The position numbers and the translations under genes are program-made. The notes beneath the pieces were generated by a model. The model did not search any database, was not told the origin of the DNA, and was given only the letters and a program-made list of their open reading frames with translations. From a bacterium (GTDB taxonomy: Bacteria; Pseudomonadota; Gammaproteobacteria; Burkholderiales; Methylophilaceae), in assembly GCA_027310505.1 (NCBI GenBank), contig DAIDAS010000409.1:1-5761 (forward strand): a DNA stretch of 5,761 nt, given 5' to 3'. Shown here piece by piece: positions 4,819-5,761 of the stretch (within the stretch, counting starts at the first letter, position 1; every line of letters starts with the position of its first letter).

Positions 4819-5761
4819 TCATTGTTCCGGCTCCTGGTACCAGTAAGCCCGACTGACGCTGAGAGCAGCAGATTCGGCGGTACAGACCCCGTCCAGACAG
4901 CGGATGACCTTGACCACACGGTTACCGGTGACGGGATCCCTCATCACCAGCACCTTGGATTTCGAGTCGTATCCACGCCCACCAAAACTGGCAGCGATTC
5001 GCCCGTCTGCCGAAGTGATGACCTTGTTTTGATTAATGTCGATAAACGTCCCATCCAGAGCATTGAATGCATACTGGTGACCCACGCCTGGCGGGGTACA
5101 GGAATTGGTCTGCCCCTTGGGGTTATAGGTACCAAACCGCAGCACCCCTTCGAACACCACTGGCTGGTTAACCGCCTTTTCCCCCGGAACAACGTTACCC
5201 GAGTTATCCTTGTCGGCTTCCAGTCTCAGCACCCAGCCGTCCGCCGATTTCAAAGCCGCAGTAGCCGCAACGGAAGCAGTCTTTTCAGCGATAGTGGAAG
5301 TACTGAAGGTCAGGATAGCATTGTCAGTGATGTCGTAGAAATCCGTTGATGATCCACCATACACCGCCGGGCAATCGTTATATCCGGCACCGGTATTGCA
5401 TGCAGCTGAGAGTAATCCATTGATCGAGCCGTGATTGTGATCCTTGATCATGAACATCCGGTCTGCCGTTGCCGTGCCAAGTGGATTTTCACGATCGCCA
5501 GTACCGATATAAACCCCATCGAAACGCTCGCCGAAAGCATAATGCTTGACCATGGCTGGGGGGAAAAACACCTTGCGCTTCGGCGTGTCGGTTCCACTCA
5601 AGTCCGCAAGGCGGGTTACGACCCAGTTAGACGGCGTTGCGCTGCCGATATCCAGGCGCCAGATATTGCCACCCATATCCCCCATGTAAAGTCGATCGAC
5701 ATAGCCATGGATATCCAGATCAGCATTCAGTGGCAGTGCATCGGAGGGCATGGAGTAAGCC
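4819..5761 (-). CDS. pilY1: PilY1-type type IV pilus biogenesis protein, C-terminal part (5' end beyond window)
   Basis: The frame is open to the right edge; residues AYS precede the first Met, so this is the last ~313 residues of a larger protein that normally exceeds 1000. It is the C-terminal beta-propeller of PilY1, which sits at the pilus tip or outer surface and supports type IV pilus extension, adhesion and surface sensing. Counting from Met at 5751, typical blade segments are GYVDRLYMGDMGGNIWRLDI (16-35), GVYIGTGDRENPL (79-91) with RMFMIKD (98-104), QPVVFEGVLRFGTYNP (196-211) and GHQYAFNALDGTF (224-236). The region D11-x-D13-x-H15-G16-x-x-D19 matches the position and spacing of the calcium loop known in Pseudomonas PilY1, except for His at the fifth position. 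A second loop at 180-191 (DKDNSGNVVPGE) fits the EF-hand pattern. Five cysteines (118, 127, 218, 285, 290) may pair in the periplasm. The stop is followed by a strong hairpin and then a TonB-like gene. Minor-pilin genes are expected outside the window. Confidence 0.93.
   Translation of the reverse strand, partial: AYSMPSDALPLNADLDIHGYVDRLYMGDMGGNIWRLDIGSATPSNWVVTRLADLSGTDTPKRKVFFPPAMVKHYAFGERFDGVYIGTGDRENPLGTATADRMFMIKDHNHGSINGLLSAACNTGAGYNDCPAVYGGSSTDFYDITDNAILTFSTSTIAEKTASVAATAALKSADGWVLRLEADKDNSGNVVPGEKAVNQPVVFEGVLRFGTYNPKGQTNSCTPPGVGHQYAFNALDGTFIDINQNKVITSADGRIAASFGGRGYDSKSKVLVMRDPVTGNRVVKVIRCLDGVCTAESAALSVSRAYWYQEPEQ

Noticed and set aside
4468..5349. Long plus-strand open frame of 293 codons across the TonB-like and pilY1 region
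   Set aside because: It runs antisense over two well-supported genes and the gap between them, and its translation shows no recognisable domain.
1..5761. A novel defence or mobile system
   Set aside because: All genes belong to known families with housekeeping or envelope roles. No transposase, integrase, toxin, nuclease pair, repeat array or att-like repeats were seen.

Overview
This window looks like chromosomal core and near-core sequence from a GC-moderate Gram-negative proteobacterium. The protein families (a GreB-like factor starting MSRAFVKE, a YbiT-type ABC-F protein, a PilY1 of the 'GTGDRENPL' kind, a TonB-like transducer) suggest a betaproteobacterium, perhaps from the Nitrosomonadales/Gallionellales side. 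That placement rests on family recognition only.

Left part (1-3946, + strand): five tightly packed genes, all in the same direction, probably one operon. They are a stand-alone cyclic-nucleotide-binding-fold protein (its true start may lie before the window), a metallo-beta-lactamase-fold hydrolase resembling class II cyclic-nucleotide phosphodiesterases, a short GreB-like transcription factor, an FMN nitroreductase, and the ribosome-associated ABC-F ATPase YbiT. The gaps are 6 bp, a 4-bp ATGA overlap, another 4-bp ATGA overlap, and 8 bp. The first two genes suggest a cyclic-nucleotide sensor/hydrolase pair, but the sensor has lost the two residues that normally grip the cyclic phosphate. The next genes act on transcription, redox chemistry and translation.

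Right part (3963-5761, - strand): the C-terminal part of a PilY1-type pilus-tip/biogenesis protein runs in from the right edge. It is followed, after a 136-bp gap holding a perfect 9-bp inverted repeat, by a TonB-like energy transducer. This transducer converges on ybiT with only 16 bp between the stop codons, and a hairpin with a short T run on the minus strand lies there.

No RNA genes, insertion sequences, CRISPR arrays or phage genes were seen. No clearly new multi-gene system is evident. The points most worth a second look are the degenerate cyclic-nucleotide pocket beside a phosphodiesterase-like gene, the GreB-like protein with a coiled coil about two heptads shorter than usual, and the EF-hand-like loops in PilY1.
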